From: UBA6170 sp942491385
GTDB taxonomy: Bacteria; Chloroflexota; Anaerolineae; Anaerolineales; Anaerolineaceae
Length of the DNA stretch: 64,000 bases
Direction of reading: 5' to 3'
NCBI GenBank assembly: GCA_942491385.1
Contig: CALOAF010000008.1
Span: forward strand, 124,001 to 188,000
Position 1 is the stretch's first letter, and the number at the start of each line of letters is the position of its first letter. Positions 26,049 to 34,348 of the stretch are shown here, in pieces. The notes beneath the pieces are model-generated. The model was not told where the DNA came from and ran no database searches. It saw only the letters and a program-made list of their open reading frames with translations. Position numbers and translations under genes: made by a program.

Positions 26049-26113
26049 GTAAAAATCAGGGCTCAATTCATCTGCAGCCCAGCTAAAAATGTTGAGAATA
26101 TTGAGAGTTATCA

Positions 26114-27334
26114 TTGGAAACCAATTTTCTGTTATTTGATATTGATGGTGTCTTAATTAATCCGATTGGATATCGGAAAGCGGTATATGACACCACCAGG
26201 CATTTTCTGGATATATTTGGATTTTCAAAATTAGCGATAAATGATGAAATCATTACTACATTTGAATCGATGGGTATTACTTCTGAATGGGATATGATTC
26301 CATTGTATATTTTGAGCATTCTTGAGCTGTCTCTTAAACGAGATAGTAATGGTCAGGATAGAGGTCAGGGATTTGAAAATTCGATGGATTGTTATCGTTT
26401 TTTTAGCCACTTAGATGAATACCCCGCTCAGGACGAAATTATTGGTCAAATACAATTTCTCAACGAATTTCTCCAGGACGGATATTCTGTGTGCGAATCA
26501 ATACTTCTGCGAAAATTTCAAAATGAAGGGCAAGAAATTTTCAATTGTGGAAGAGAAAAATTACCCTGGCTATTCGATAATTGGCTAAACCAATCCAGAA
26601 ACATTCAGAAATCGGAAATATTACAATATTTCCAAAACTTGAGTTTGGGGAGCAATCTATTTCAGCAAATAACCGGGTTAAATCCTTTTCTTGAATCTGA
26701 ACCTTACCTGACCAAATATGATTTCCCATTGATCACAACTGAGCATAGAGATAAGATTCAAATTTTGAATTCAAAAAATATCATATTCCCAGCTATTATC
26801 ACTGCCAGACCCTCATCCTTCCCAATAGGTGCATCTAAACATCCGTCTCAACTTAATTTTCCTGAGGCTGAATTGGCGTTGAAATGTCTGGGACTTGAAA
26901 ATATACCCTGTGTTGGTTTTGGTGCTTTGGAATATTTAGGGATTACGAAAAAACAAAGCGGTGATAAATTCGTGAAACCATCCCCGGTTCATGCTTTAGC
27001 TGCGATTCTTTGTTCACTGGGGATGGATCTTAGAGATGCTCTAGATTCATCATATGCCTATATTGTTTTAGGACGGCACACAGAAATTGTAAACTATTTT
27101 TTCCAGTTAAATTCTCCTATCAACATTTTCATTTTTGAAGATACTCCAATCGGCCTTCAATCCCTGAAAAAGTTATGCAGACTATTAGAAAGTGATGGTC
27201 TGGAAGTAAAAATGTACCCCTTTGGTATTTCTACCAATCAAAATAAAATAACTACACTTAAAAATGAAAATGCCATCATTTTTCCCACAATAAATGAGGC
27301 ATTTTCTGCTTGTGTCGATTTATTGAATATCTAG
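26114..27334 (+). CDS. Large HAD-superfamily protein of unknown substrate
   Basis: 406 residues, start TTG at 26114 with no ATG nearby. It opens with the HAD nucleophile motif FDIDGVLINP (D9, D11). A long insertion (about 80-200) is followed by ITTEHRDKIQIL, FPAIITARPSSFP (motif II region) and the acidic end FIFEDTPIGLQSLK (motif IV). It is almost twice the size of common HAD phosphatases, so it has a large cap. The function is unknown. Its stop overlaps the convergent gene by four bases. Confidence 0.75.
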   Translation: METNFLLFDIDGVLINPIGYRKAVYDTTRHFLDIFGFSKLAINDEIITTFESMGITSEWDMIPLYILSILELSLKRDSNGQDRGQGFENSMDCYRFFSHLDEYPAQDEIIGQIQFLNEFLQDGYSVCESILLRKFQNEGQEIFNCGREKLPWLFDNWLNQSRNIQKSEILQYFQNLSLGSNLFQQITGLNPFLESEPYLTKYDFPLITTEHRDKIQILNSKNIIFPAIITARPSSFPIGASKHPSQLNFPEAELALKCLGLENIPCVGFGALEYLGITKKQSGDKFVKPSPVHALAAILCSLGMDLRDALDSSYAYIVLGRHTEIVNYFFQLNSPINIFIFEDTPIGLQSLKKLCRLLESDGLEVKMYPFGISTNQNKITTLKNENAIIFPTINEAFSACVDLLNI

Positions 27335-28089
27335 AACCGTCTAACTTGAGTGTTGTTCTGATTACGACCTTGAAAGGCTGGTTGCTGGATTGAGCTAGTT
27401 GGATCGGATATGTATTCAGGATCAGGACGATTTGGGGATCTTGATTTTTTTGGAAATGGTTGTGCTAGATTTTTCGATTGCATGCTGGTACTTCTCGCGG
27501 CCAATGGTGAAACAGAAGAAATTTGTCTGTTTGAAACAGGCGATTGAATTGGTGCACGGCGAACTCGGTTCGTGTTCTTTGTGGCAGATCTTTGATCAGC
27601 GAGTGTAAGACTGCCGATCAAAAGGATTCTCGTGACCCATACCATAATGGAAACAAAAATGGGAACCACCAGGTGGATTGTTTCTGCTTCAATAAAAGTT
27701 GAACTTACCACTGAATGGTTAACGATGGACATGGATACACCCCACCAGGTAAGAATTGCATTCATCGTGGCAGCCAGGAACCATGCTCCAAACAGGAACC
27801 AATCCTCTTTAAGGTCAGAAATTTTATTTCCAGGCATGAACAGACGCGCAATGCCAGCGAAATCTATCAAACAAAATGCAACTGCTAAAATTGTAGACCA
27901 AAAGAATCCCGCAAATTTCAGATCTCCTAAGAGATCCCTAAGGGCAAAATCAGTCGTACTATAATTAAACATTTCAAACGCAATTAAACCGATCAATAAA
28001 ATCATTGTGGTTATGGATAAACGATTATTGGCGAACCAATCACTTAAGTTAGATTTAATGTTTGAGGTGAAAGAATTTGTGTTAATCAT
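27331..28089 (-). CDS. Membrane protein with four helices and a disordered basic tail
   Basis: 252 residues. Four hydrophobic segments at about 25-43, 62-85, 100-120 and 140-163 are followed by about 80 hydrophilic residues rich in Ser, Asn, Arg, Gln and Pro that should be unstructured and cytoplasmic. I recognise no family. It has a strong promoter and a clear ribosome site (AGGAG) and stands alone. Confidence 0.7.
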   Translation of the reverse strand: MINTNSFTSNIKSNLSDWFANNRLSITTMILLIGLIAFEMFNYSTTDFALRDLLGDLKFAGFFWSTILAVAFCLIDFAGIARLFMPGNKISDLKEDWFLFGAWFLAATMNAILTWWGVSMSIVNHSVVSSTFIEAETIHLVVPIFVSIMVWVTRILLIGSLTLADQRSATKNTNRVRRAPIQSPVSNRQISSVSPLAARSTSMQSKNLAQPFPKKSRSPNRPDPEYISDPTSSIQQPAFQGRNQNNTQVRRF

Positions 28090-28125
28090 ATTAATCTCCT
28101 GATTAGAAAATATATTCTAATAAAT

Positions 28126-28154
28126 ATAATAGAACAAAATATCTAAATTGTCAA
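28126..28154 (-). promoter_or_regulatory. Promoter of the four-helix membrane protein gene
   Basis: Perfect -35 TTGACA (28149-28154), 17-base spacer, -10 TATTAT (28126-28131) on the minus strand. Confidence 0.75.
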
Positions 28155-28205
28155 GAGGGAATATTTAATTCGTAGAATAAGATAAAATTAGGTCGAGGTA
28201 AATAA

Positions 28206-28772
28206 ATGAGGGACGATTTTCGATTAGTAGCCAGAATTTATGATCGCATTATAAAACCGAAAGATGAAATTTCGTGGCAAAAATTCATTTGTGATTTATC
28301 CGCAAACTCTACTTTACTGGACGTCGGAGGAGGCACGGGTAGAATAGCTGATGCGATGGAGAATTGTTTTAAAAAAATCATCATTTATGATGTGTCTCTA
28401 CCTATGTTGAAAGAGACGAAGAATAAAAAAGGAAAAATTGATCGTGTTTGCGGGAAAATTGAGAATTTAGCTCTCAAAGAGAATTATTTCGATGCAGTTA
28501 TCATGGTGGACACATTACACCATGTTGAAGATCATAAAAAAGCGGTTTTGGCAATTCTCAAGAGCCTTAAACAGGGTGGTACATTCATTTTGGAAGAACC
28601 GGATATTCGAAAGTTCCCGGTAAAGTTAATTGCTTTAATGGAAAAATTATTGTTCATGCGTAGTCATTTTCTGAAACCCGAAGAAGTAATTTGTTGGATT
28701 GACAAGAATGACTTTGATGTCAAGTTGCTAGAGGAGGAAAATAATTATTTCTTTGTTATCAAAAGGAAATGA
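28206..28772 (+). CDS. Class I SAM-dependent methyltransferase
   Basis: 188 residues. SAM motif I is LLDVGGGTGRIADAM, the acidic strand-2 end is IIYDVS and motif IV is VIMVDTLHHVED, as in the UbiE/Methyltransf_11 group. The substrate is unknown. An SCP2-like gene follows 57 bases later in the same direction, which hints at a lipid or other hydrophobic substrate. Confidence 0.85.
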   Translation: MRDDFRLVARIYDRIIKPKDEISWQKFICDLSANSTLLDVGGGTGRIADAMENCFKKIIIYDVSLPMLKETKNKKGKIDRVCGKIENLALKENYFDAVIMVDTLHHVEDHKKAVLAILKSLKQGGTFILEEPDIRKFPVKLIALMEKLLFMRSHFLKPEEVICWIDKNDFDVKLLEEENNYFFVIKRK

Positions 28773-28829
28773 TCAGGAACTCCAAAATGAAATATGGTAT
28801 GATTGGCGCAGTAAAATTTGGAGTGTTTA

Positions 28830-29192
28830 ATGTTCGAGATCACGGTAAAAAAGTTAATTGATGTACTTCCACAGGTTTTTATTCCTGAAAATGCGCAAAA
28901 CACCCGAGCGAATATCCAAATAATTGCAACCGGATTGGGGGGTGGTGAATGGGGGATACGAATACAGGATCAAATATGTAACGTGGTGGAAGGTAAAATC
29001 GAAAATTCGGATTTTTCTCTCAGCGCTAGTAGTATGGATATAATAAAAATATTTTTGGGGGAATTAGATCCCTTGAGAGCCTATATGCAGGGTAAAATTC
29101 AATTTGAAGGACGCATAAAACATGCATTGGAGCTTACAGAATTATTTTCAACGGATAAATCCAAAATTGAAGCGATGATCTTGAAGAGTTAA
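28830..29192 (+). CDS. SCP2 sterol-carrier-domain protein
   Basis: 120 residues from the ATG at 28830, which has GGAG at the right distance. The region upstream to 28818 is open but starts with TTG. The fold reads WGIRIQDQICNVVEG, then FSLSASSMDIIKIFLGELDP and AYMQGKIQFEGR, the normal SCP2 pattern for a lipid-binding pocket. Its stop overlaps the convergent sufT gene by four bases. Confidence 0.85.
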   Translation: MFEITVKKLIDVLPQVFIPENAQNTRANIQIIATGLGGGEWGIRIQDQICNVVEGKIENSDFSLSASSMDIIKIFLGELDPLRAYMQGKIQFEGRIKHALELTELFSTDKSKIEAMILKS

Positions 29193-29536
29193 TAAAGACC
29201 CCAATCATCCATCAATCCTTCTTCAACCATTGAAAAATCCCAGGGATCCATGCCAAAGTCAATGGACGTTTCACGTTCTAAAATCTCTTCTGCTTTTTTT
29301 CGCGTAGATTCCAGCATTGCTGGACCATATGGGCAAAAAGGTGTCGTCAGGATCATTCTTACAATGGCTCTATTTTCTTCAATGGTTACATTGCGAACCA
29401 TTCCTAATTGAATAATATTGAAACCGATTTCAGGATCAATAATCTCTTCCAATCCTTTTTTAAGTTTTTCACTTAATTCTGGGTGTGTTGTTTCTGAAAG
29501 CCATATAGGCCGGTTGGAACCAGGTGTTTCACTCAT
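29189..29536 (-). CDS. sufT: MIP18-family iron-sulfur assembly factor (SufT-like)
   Basis: 115 residues. The DUF59/MIP18 core has IIDPEIGFNIIQLGMV and the conserved cysteine in LTTPFCPYGP. Members help insert [Fe-S] clusters into target enzymes. The gene overlaps sufR by four bases and is divergent from sufCBD, so it belongs to the same Fe-S island. The C-terminal extension MVEEGLMDDWGLY is unlike the short members. Confidence 0.9.
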   Translation of the reverse strand: MSETPGSNRPIWLSETTHPELSEKLKKGLEEIIDPEIGFNIIQLGMVRNVTIEENRAIVRMILTTPFCPYGPAMLESTRKKAEEILERETSIDFGMDPWDFSMVEEGLMDDWGLY

Positions 29537-30165
29537 GCGATTATCTCCGATTTATTTTCAAGTGGAATAATAAAACTGCAATGTTGATCCCCGCGTATAA
29601 TACAGCGCATCTTGGTGGCAGGGAGATCTAATATTTCTGTAATAAGTGTTTGATCAAGGGTACAAACCTCAGGATGCGATTGCGCAACCTGAAAATATGG
29701 ACAACTGATTTCGTGAATCAGATAATGATCTTCTTTCTTTTCCCACTCAACATTAAAACCCTCTTCATTTAGTAAATTCTGTAGGAAGTTTAAACGATCT
29801 TCCAGTGAAAGGTTTTTTATTGTTTGATGGTGGGAAGATGCAATGTCCTTGGCGATTTCTGAAAAAATGCTATTTAGATCATCTGGAGACAAGGTGTCTT
29901 TAAATCTGTCCAAAATTCGGTTTGTCAAGCGATAGTAACGAGATGGAAATCTTTCTAAACCTTCATCAGATAGCGAATAAACCAGGCGGGGGCGTCCCAC
30001 ACCATGTCTTTCTTCCTCTGATAAAACCAAACCATCGGCAAGCAAATTATTGAGATGATGCCTGACAGAAATCGCGTTAATGGTTACAGCCTCTGCTAAA
30101 TCATTGATGGTTGATTTCGGTTTTTTAAGTAAAAATAATAAAATTTTTTCCCTGGTGCTTTTCAT
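29533..30165 (-). CDS. sufR: SufR-like iron-sulfur-sensing repressor
   Basis: 210 residues. An N-terminal winged helix-turn-helix (about 1-70, TINDLAEAVTINAISVRHHL and RHGVGRPRLVYSLS) is followed by an effector domain with four cysteines in SCPYFQVAQ, EVCTLD, MRCIIRG and QHCSF. This fits SufR, which holds an Fe-S cluster and represses suf genes when clusters are plentiful. It is divergent from sufC across a 182-base region holding an 11-bp inverted repeat, its likely binding site. Confidence 0.92.
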   Translation of the reverse strand: MKSTREKILLFLLKKPKSTINDLAEAVTINAISVRHHLNNLLADGLVLSEEERHGVGRPRLVYSLSDEGLERFPSRYYRLTNRILDRFKDTLSPDDLNSIFSEIAKDIASSHHQTIKNLSLEDRLNFLQNLLNEEGFNVEWEKKEDHYLIHEISCPYFQVAQSHPEVCTLDQTLITEILDLPATKMRCIIRGDQHCSFIIPLENKSEIIA

Positions 30166-30199
30166 ACTCTCTACCGTAATTTCTTTAGTTTTTTTTGGC

Positions 30200-30229
30200 A
30201 GTATATCATAAATAAAAAGAAATTGTCAA
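30200..30229 (-). promoter_or_regulatory. Promoter of sufR
   Basis: Perfect -35 TTGACA (30224-30229), 18-base spacer and -10 TATACT (30200-30205) on the minus strand. The -35 box lies in the left arm of the inverted repeat at 30225-30258. Confidence 0.75.
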
Positions 30230-30258
30230 TATTTATGATTATTATATTAAATATTGAC
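30225..30258. promoter_or_regulatory. Probable SufR operator (11-bp inverted repeat)
   Basis: GTCAATATTTA (30225-30235) and its exact complement TAAATATTGAC (30248-30258) are separated by 12 bases. The left arm covers the sufR -35 box and the right arm the sufC -35 box, so one bound dimer would close both promoters. Confidence 0.75.
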
Positions 30259-30282
30259 CCAAATATTCTTGCGTGATATAAT
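30254..30282 (+). promoter_or_regulatory. Promoter of the sufCBD operon
   Basis: -35 TTGACC (30254-30259), 17-base spacer, perfect -10 TATAAT (30277-30282). A leader of about 60 bases precedes the sufC ATG. Confidence 0.85.
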
Positions 30283-30347
30283 CCTTGCAAGTTCGGGGAT
30301 GAGTATTCATCAACGAAATTCGATTTTTATAAGGAGTTTACAGGTTC

Positions 30348-31115
30348 ATGTCAGAATTGGTCATAAAAAATTTACATGTAAACATTGATGGTAAAGAGAT
30401 ATTAAAGGGTTTGGATTTCACTTTACCCAAAGGGGAAGTGCATGCCATAATGGGTCCAAATGGAACGGGTAAATCGACGCTAGCTTATACCTTGATGGGG
30501 CATCCTGCTTATGAGGTGACGTCTGGTGAAGTGTTCTTTAAAGGTGTTAATGTCCTTGAATTAGAACCGAACGAACGATCCATTTTAGGCTTATTTTTAG
30601 CATTTCAATATCCAGTTGCCATCCCTGGTGTAACAGTTGCGAATTTTATACGGTCTGCGGTGAATTCTCGCCGACGGGCTGTCAATACTGAAGATAAAGG
30701 AGTTCCATTGTTGGAATTTCGTAAGGAAGTCAAACAAAAAATGGAATTGCTAAAAATGGATTCCTCTTTTGCCGGTCGTTATTTGAATGATGGTTTTTCT
30801 GGCGGTGAGAAGAAAAGAGCTGAGATTTTACAAATGGCTATGCTCAAGCCAGAAATTGCTATTCTTGATGAGACAGATTCCGGGCTTGACATTGACGCAT
30901 TGAAGATTGTTGCTGATGGCGTCAATACATTGGGCGGACCAGATCTTGGGGTAGTCATAATCACTCACTATCAAAGGATATTAAATTACATCAAGCCTGA
31001 TTATGTGCATGTCATGTTGGATGGCAGAATTGTTGAGTCAGGTGGAAGTGATCTTGCATTACACCTCGAGGACCAAGGTTATGACTGGATTCGCGAAAAA
31101 GTGAATGGTAATTAA
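30348..31115 (+). CDS. sufC: Fe-S assembly ATPase SufC
   Basis: 255 residues, an ABC-type ATPase. Walker A GPNGTGKST, the SufC-type Q-loop region LFLAFQYPVAIPGV, signature FSGGEKKRAE, Walker B IAILDETDSGLDIDAL and the switch histidine in VIITHYQ are all present. It works with SufB and SufD as the cluster-building scaffold in the cytoplasm. It is the first gene of the operon. Confidence 0.98.
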   Translation: MSELVIKNLHVNIDGKEILKGLDFTLPKGEVHAIMGPNGTGKSTLAYTLMGHPAYEVTSGEVFFKGVNVLELEPNERSILGLFLAFQYPVAIPGVTVANFIRSAVNSRRRAVNTEDKGVPLLEFRKEVKQKMELLKMDSSFAGRYLNDGFSGGEKKRAEILQMAMLKPEIAILDETDSGLDIDALKIVADGVNTLGGPDLGVVIITHYQRILNYIKPDYVHVMLDGRIVESGGSDLALHLEDQGYDWIREKVNGN

Positions 31116-31159
31116 TACAGCTGATTCAAAGTCATGACAATTGAATTAGGAGGTTTAGC

Positions 31160-32572
31160 ATGAGTGAAAAAGTTCAAGATGCATTCCTTGAGCAACTAGG
31201 AGATTACCAATACGGATTTAGTGATCCTGATAAATCCGTTTTTAAAACAGAAAAAGGATTGAATGAAAGGGTAGTCCACCAGATTTCAGAAATGAAAAAA
31301 GAGCCGGACTGGATGCTGGAATTTCGATTAAAAGCCTTGAAACATTATATCCAACGCCCCATGCCCAATTGGGGGCCTGATCTTTCAAATTTGGATTTGG
31401 AAAATATTATTTATTATGTAAAGCCATCAGAATTGGCAAGTAAATCATGGGACGATGTACCCGCTGATATAAAAGAAACATTTGACAAATTAGGTATTCC
31501 CGAAGCAGAACAAAAATTCCTGGCAGGTGTTGGAGCTCAATATGAATCGGAAATGGTTTATCACAGTATCCAGGAACATCTTGAAAAACAAGGTGTAATT
31601 TTCCTCAGTATTGAAGACGGATTGCGGCAACACCCAGATCTTTTTAAAGAGTATTTTGGAACAATCATTCCTATTGAAGATAATAAATTTGCTGCTCTGA
31701 ACAGCGCAGTTTGGTCAGGCGGGTCATTTGTATATGTGCCGAAAGGTGTGAAAGTAGATTTACCTTTACAAGCTTATTTCCGATTGAATGTAGCCAATAT
31801 AGGTCAATTTGAACGCACATTGATTATTGCTGATGAAGGTGCACAACTTCATTATGTAGAAGGTTGTACCGCTCCTACCTACACCACAGACTCCCTTCAT
31901 AGTGGTGTGATTGAAATTGTTGTCAAGAAAAATGCCAGAGTGCGGTACAGCACCATCCAGAACTGGTCTACAAATGTTTATAATCTGGTAACCCAGAGAT
32001 CAAAGGTGGCAGAAGGCGGCACAATGGAATGGGTTGATTGTAATCTTGGTTCAAAAGTAACCATGAAATATCCTTCTTGCTACCTGATGGGCGATGGAGC
32101 TCATGGAGAGATATTATCAGTTGCTTTTGCGACTGACGGTCAACATCAGGATGCAGGTGGAAAAATCGTTCATATGGCACCCAATACGAGTAGCAAGGTA
32201 ATTTCTAAATCCATCAGCCGAGGTACTGGCCGTTCATCTTACCGTGGTTTATTGAAAGTGCATAAGGGGGCAACCAATTCACGCTCCAATGTGGTTTGCG
32301 ATGCCTTATTATTAAATCCCAAGAGTCGTTCGGATACCTACCCTTATATTGAAATAGATGAGGAAGATGTCAGTATTGGGCATGAAGCATCAGTGTCTAA
32401 AGTGGGTGAAGAGCAACTCTTTTATTTGATGAGTAGAGGATTGAGTGAAGAAGAAGCTACTACGATGGTAGTATCTGGTTTTATTGAACCCCTGGTAAAA
32501 GAATTACCGATGGAGTACGCAGTCGAAATGAACCGTCTTATCCAATTGCAGATGGAAGGCTCGGTAGGTTAA
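31160..32572 (+). CDS. sufB: Fe-S assembly scaffold SufB
   Basis: 470 residues, full length. The N-terminal part has WMLEFRLKALKHY; the beta-helix core carries VEGCTAPTYT (conserved Cys), VKKNARVRYSTIQNWS and MGDGAHGEILS; and the C-terminus has SIGHEASVSKVGEEQLFYLMSRGL. It forms the SufBC2D scaffold. It follows sufC by 44 bases with AGGAGG before the ATG. Confidence 0.98.
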   Translation: MSEKVQDAFLEQLGDYQYGFSDPDKSVFKTEKGLNERVVHQISEMKKEPDWMLEFRLKALKHYIQRPMPNWGPDLSNLDLENIIYYVKPSELASKSWDDVPADIKETFDKLGIPEAEQKFLAGVGAQYESEMVYHSIQEHLEKQGVIFLSIEDGLRQHPDLFKEYFGTIIPIEDNKFAALNSAVWSGGSFVYVPKGVKVDLPLQAYFRLNVANIGQFERTLIIADEGAQLHYVEGCTAPTYTTDSLHSGVIEIVVKKNARVRYSTIQNWSTNVYNLVTQRSKVAEGGTMEWVDCNLGSKVTMKYPSCYLMGDGAHGEILSVAFATDGQHQDAGGKIVHMAPNTSSKVISKSISRGTGRSSYRGLLKVHKGATNSRSNVVCDALLLNPKSRSDTYPYIEIDEEDVSIGHEASVSKVGEEQLFYLMSRGLSEEEATTMVVSGFIEPLVKELPMEYAVEMNRLIQLQMEGSVG

Positions 32573-32599
32573 TCGGGTTAGGAAGGATCAATACATAAC

Positions 32600-33952
32600 A
32601 TGGCAATTAAAAAACCTGTTGTTATATCAACTTCAAAGAAAAGATCTCAGACTTCAGATTTTGTGTTTTCAAAAGATCAAGTTCGTGTTACCGGCAATCA
32701 AAAGATCGATTCTTTTCGAGAACACGCATGGAAGATTTATCAGGAAACAAACATTCCAACCACGCGGGATGAAGCCTGGCGACGCACTGATATTCGCAGT
32801 TTAAAATTAAATTCTTTTACTTTGTCGAACGCAAATCATACTTCATCAATTTCAGAAATTCCGGAAAAATTATTAGAGCCAGTTGCAGATGGTGATCATG
32901 GTGGGCAAATAATTCTTTATGGTCAGGAATATCAATATCGTCTGGATGAAGATTTGAGCAAGAAAGGTGTTGTTTTTTGTGATTTACGGTCTGCTGAAAA
33001 AGAATACCCAGAATTATTGGCCAAAGCAATCGGCAAGATTGTAAAACCTGAAGAAGGAAAGTTTTCTGCTATGACCGGGGCATTGGCTCAGAATGGTGTA
33101 TTTTTGTATGTGCCCAGGAATGTGGTCATCGATACACCACTCCATAGCCTGATTTGGGGGGCTGAACTTGATAGCGCTCAAATTTCACATATTGTGGTTT
33201 ATCTTGAAAATGGAGCTTCAGCGACGTACGTACTTGAGTTTGCTTCGGAAACCGAGTTAATAGGTCAAAGCTTGGTAACCAATAATATTGAAATCTATGT
33301 GGGTCAACAGGCTAATTTCAGGTTTGTGGAATTGCAATCATTAGGCAGACATGTCTGGAATTTTACTCATGAACGCGTACTAGTTGATCGTGATGGCCAT
33401 CTTGATTGGATTTTTGGGGCGATTGGTGGCAATTTAACCAAGAATTTCGCAGAAATTGACTTAATATCCTCTGGAGCAGTCGGAAAAATGTCAGGTTTCT
33501 ATTTTACTGACAAAGATCAACATCTGGATTATGATTCACAGCAGAATCATTTGGCTGCCAACACTACCAGCGATCTTTTATTCAAAGGTGCGCTGGTCGA
33601 TGAAAGCCGCTCGGTATGGCAAGGAATGATTTATGTTGCTCCTGGCGCGGATAAAACTGACGGATATCAGGCGAACCGAAACCTTTTGTTGAGTAAACAG
33701 GCTCGTGCGGATTCTATTCCAGGTCTGGAAATTTTGGCAAATGATGTGCGTTGTACACACGGAGCGACTGTTGGAAAAATTGATGCAGAACAGATCTTTT
33801 ATTTAATGGCGCGGGGCATCTCCAGGCAGGATGCAGAAAAATTAATTGTTGAAGGATTCTTTGATCCCATTATGCAGCGAATTCCCTTTGAGGGAGTTAA
33901 ACATCGTTTTCAAAAAGCAATTGCAGATAAAATGGGATCTTATTCAGGTTAA
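32600..33952 (+). CDS. sufD: Fe-S assembly protein SufD
   Basis: 450 residues, paralogous to SufB. It contains TTRDEAWRRTDIR, PRNVVIDTPLHSLIWG, the core SGFYFTDKDQHLDYDSQQNH and the C-terminal DVRCTHGATVGKIDAEQIFYLMARG. It pairs with SufB in the scaffold. It lies 27 bases after sufB. Confidence 0.97.
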   Translation: MAIKKPVVISTSKKRSQTSDFVFSKDQVRVTGNQKIDSFREHAWKIYQETNIPTTRDEAWRRTDIRSLKLNSFTLSNANHTSSISEIPEKLLEPVADGDHGGQIILYGQEYQYRLDEDLSKKGVVFCDLRSAEKEYPELLAKAIGKIVKPEEGKFSAMTGALAQNGVFLYVPRNVVIDTPLHSLIWGAELDSAQISHIVVYLENGASATYVLEFASETELIGQSLVTNNIEIYVGQQANFRFVELQSLGRHVWNFTHERVLVDRDGHLDWIFGAIGGNLTKNFAEIDLISSGAVGKMSGFYFTDKDQHLDYDSQQNHLAANTTSDLLFKGALVDESRSVWQGMIYVAPGADKTDGYQANRNLLLSKQARADSIPGLEILANDVRCTHGATVGKIDAEQIFYLMARGISRQDAEKLIVEGFFDPIMQRIPFEGVKHRFQKAIADKMGSYSG

Positions 33953-34046
33953 TCATTCATAGGAATCTCAATTCGACGGAGATCCATCGAATTGATTCCA
34001 CTTTATGCTAAAATTAACTGGTTAATCAAAAATTCGGAGGAAAATA

Positions 34047-34325
34047 ATGACAGCTCCTTTTATGCGACCGCCTGACCCGGAGTATGTGTTTGAAGTTGGT
34101 GATATTGTTGAAGTGTTATGCGATCATGATCGTAAGGGTGATCGCGTACGGGGGTGGTTGCGTGGAATTGTTGTACAAACAGATCCAAAAATGGTAGCCG
34201 TTCAATTTAGAGCCAATGTTTACCTTACCGATGGGTGGATGGTCCCTGATCATATCCTCTGGTTCCCACAAACCTCAGGTCAAATTCGAAAACCTAGAAA
34301 AAGGCCTGTTCCGAGCGAAGAATAA
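34047..34325 (+). CDS. Small unknown protein inside the suf operon
   Basis: 92 residues, ATG preceded by GGAGGA. The sequence is rich in beta-type residues, with VFEVGDIVEVLCDHDRKGDR and RGWLRGIVVQTDPKMVAVQF, suggesting a small barrel (SH3- or KOW-like). The end is basic (RKPRKRPVPSEE). One cysteine only, so it is not itself an obvious cluster carrier. It sits between sufD (94 bases upstream) and sufS (23 bases downstream), all in one direction. I do not recognise the family. Confidence 0.75.
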   Translation: MTAPFMRPPDPEYVFEVGDIVEVLCDHDRKGDRVRGWLRGIVVQTDPKMVAVQFRANVYLTDGWMVPDHILWFPQTSGQIRKPRKRPVPSEE

Positions 34326-34348
34326 CCTTAATTCAAGAAAGGTCTTAA

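Noticed and set aside
26060..26085. Weak hairpin GGGCT/AGCCC after the alpha-oxoamine synthase gene
   Set aside because: Five-base stem without T run; too weak to call a terminator.
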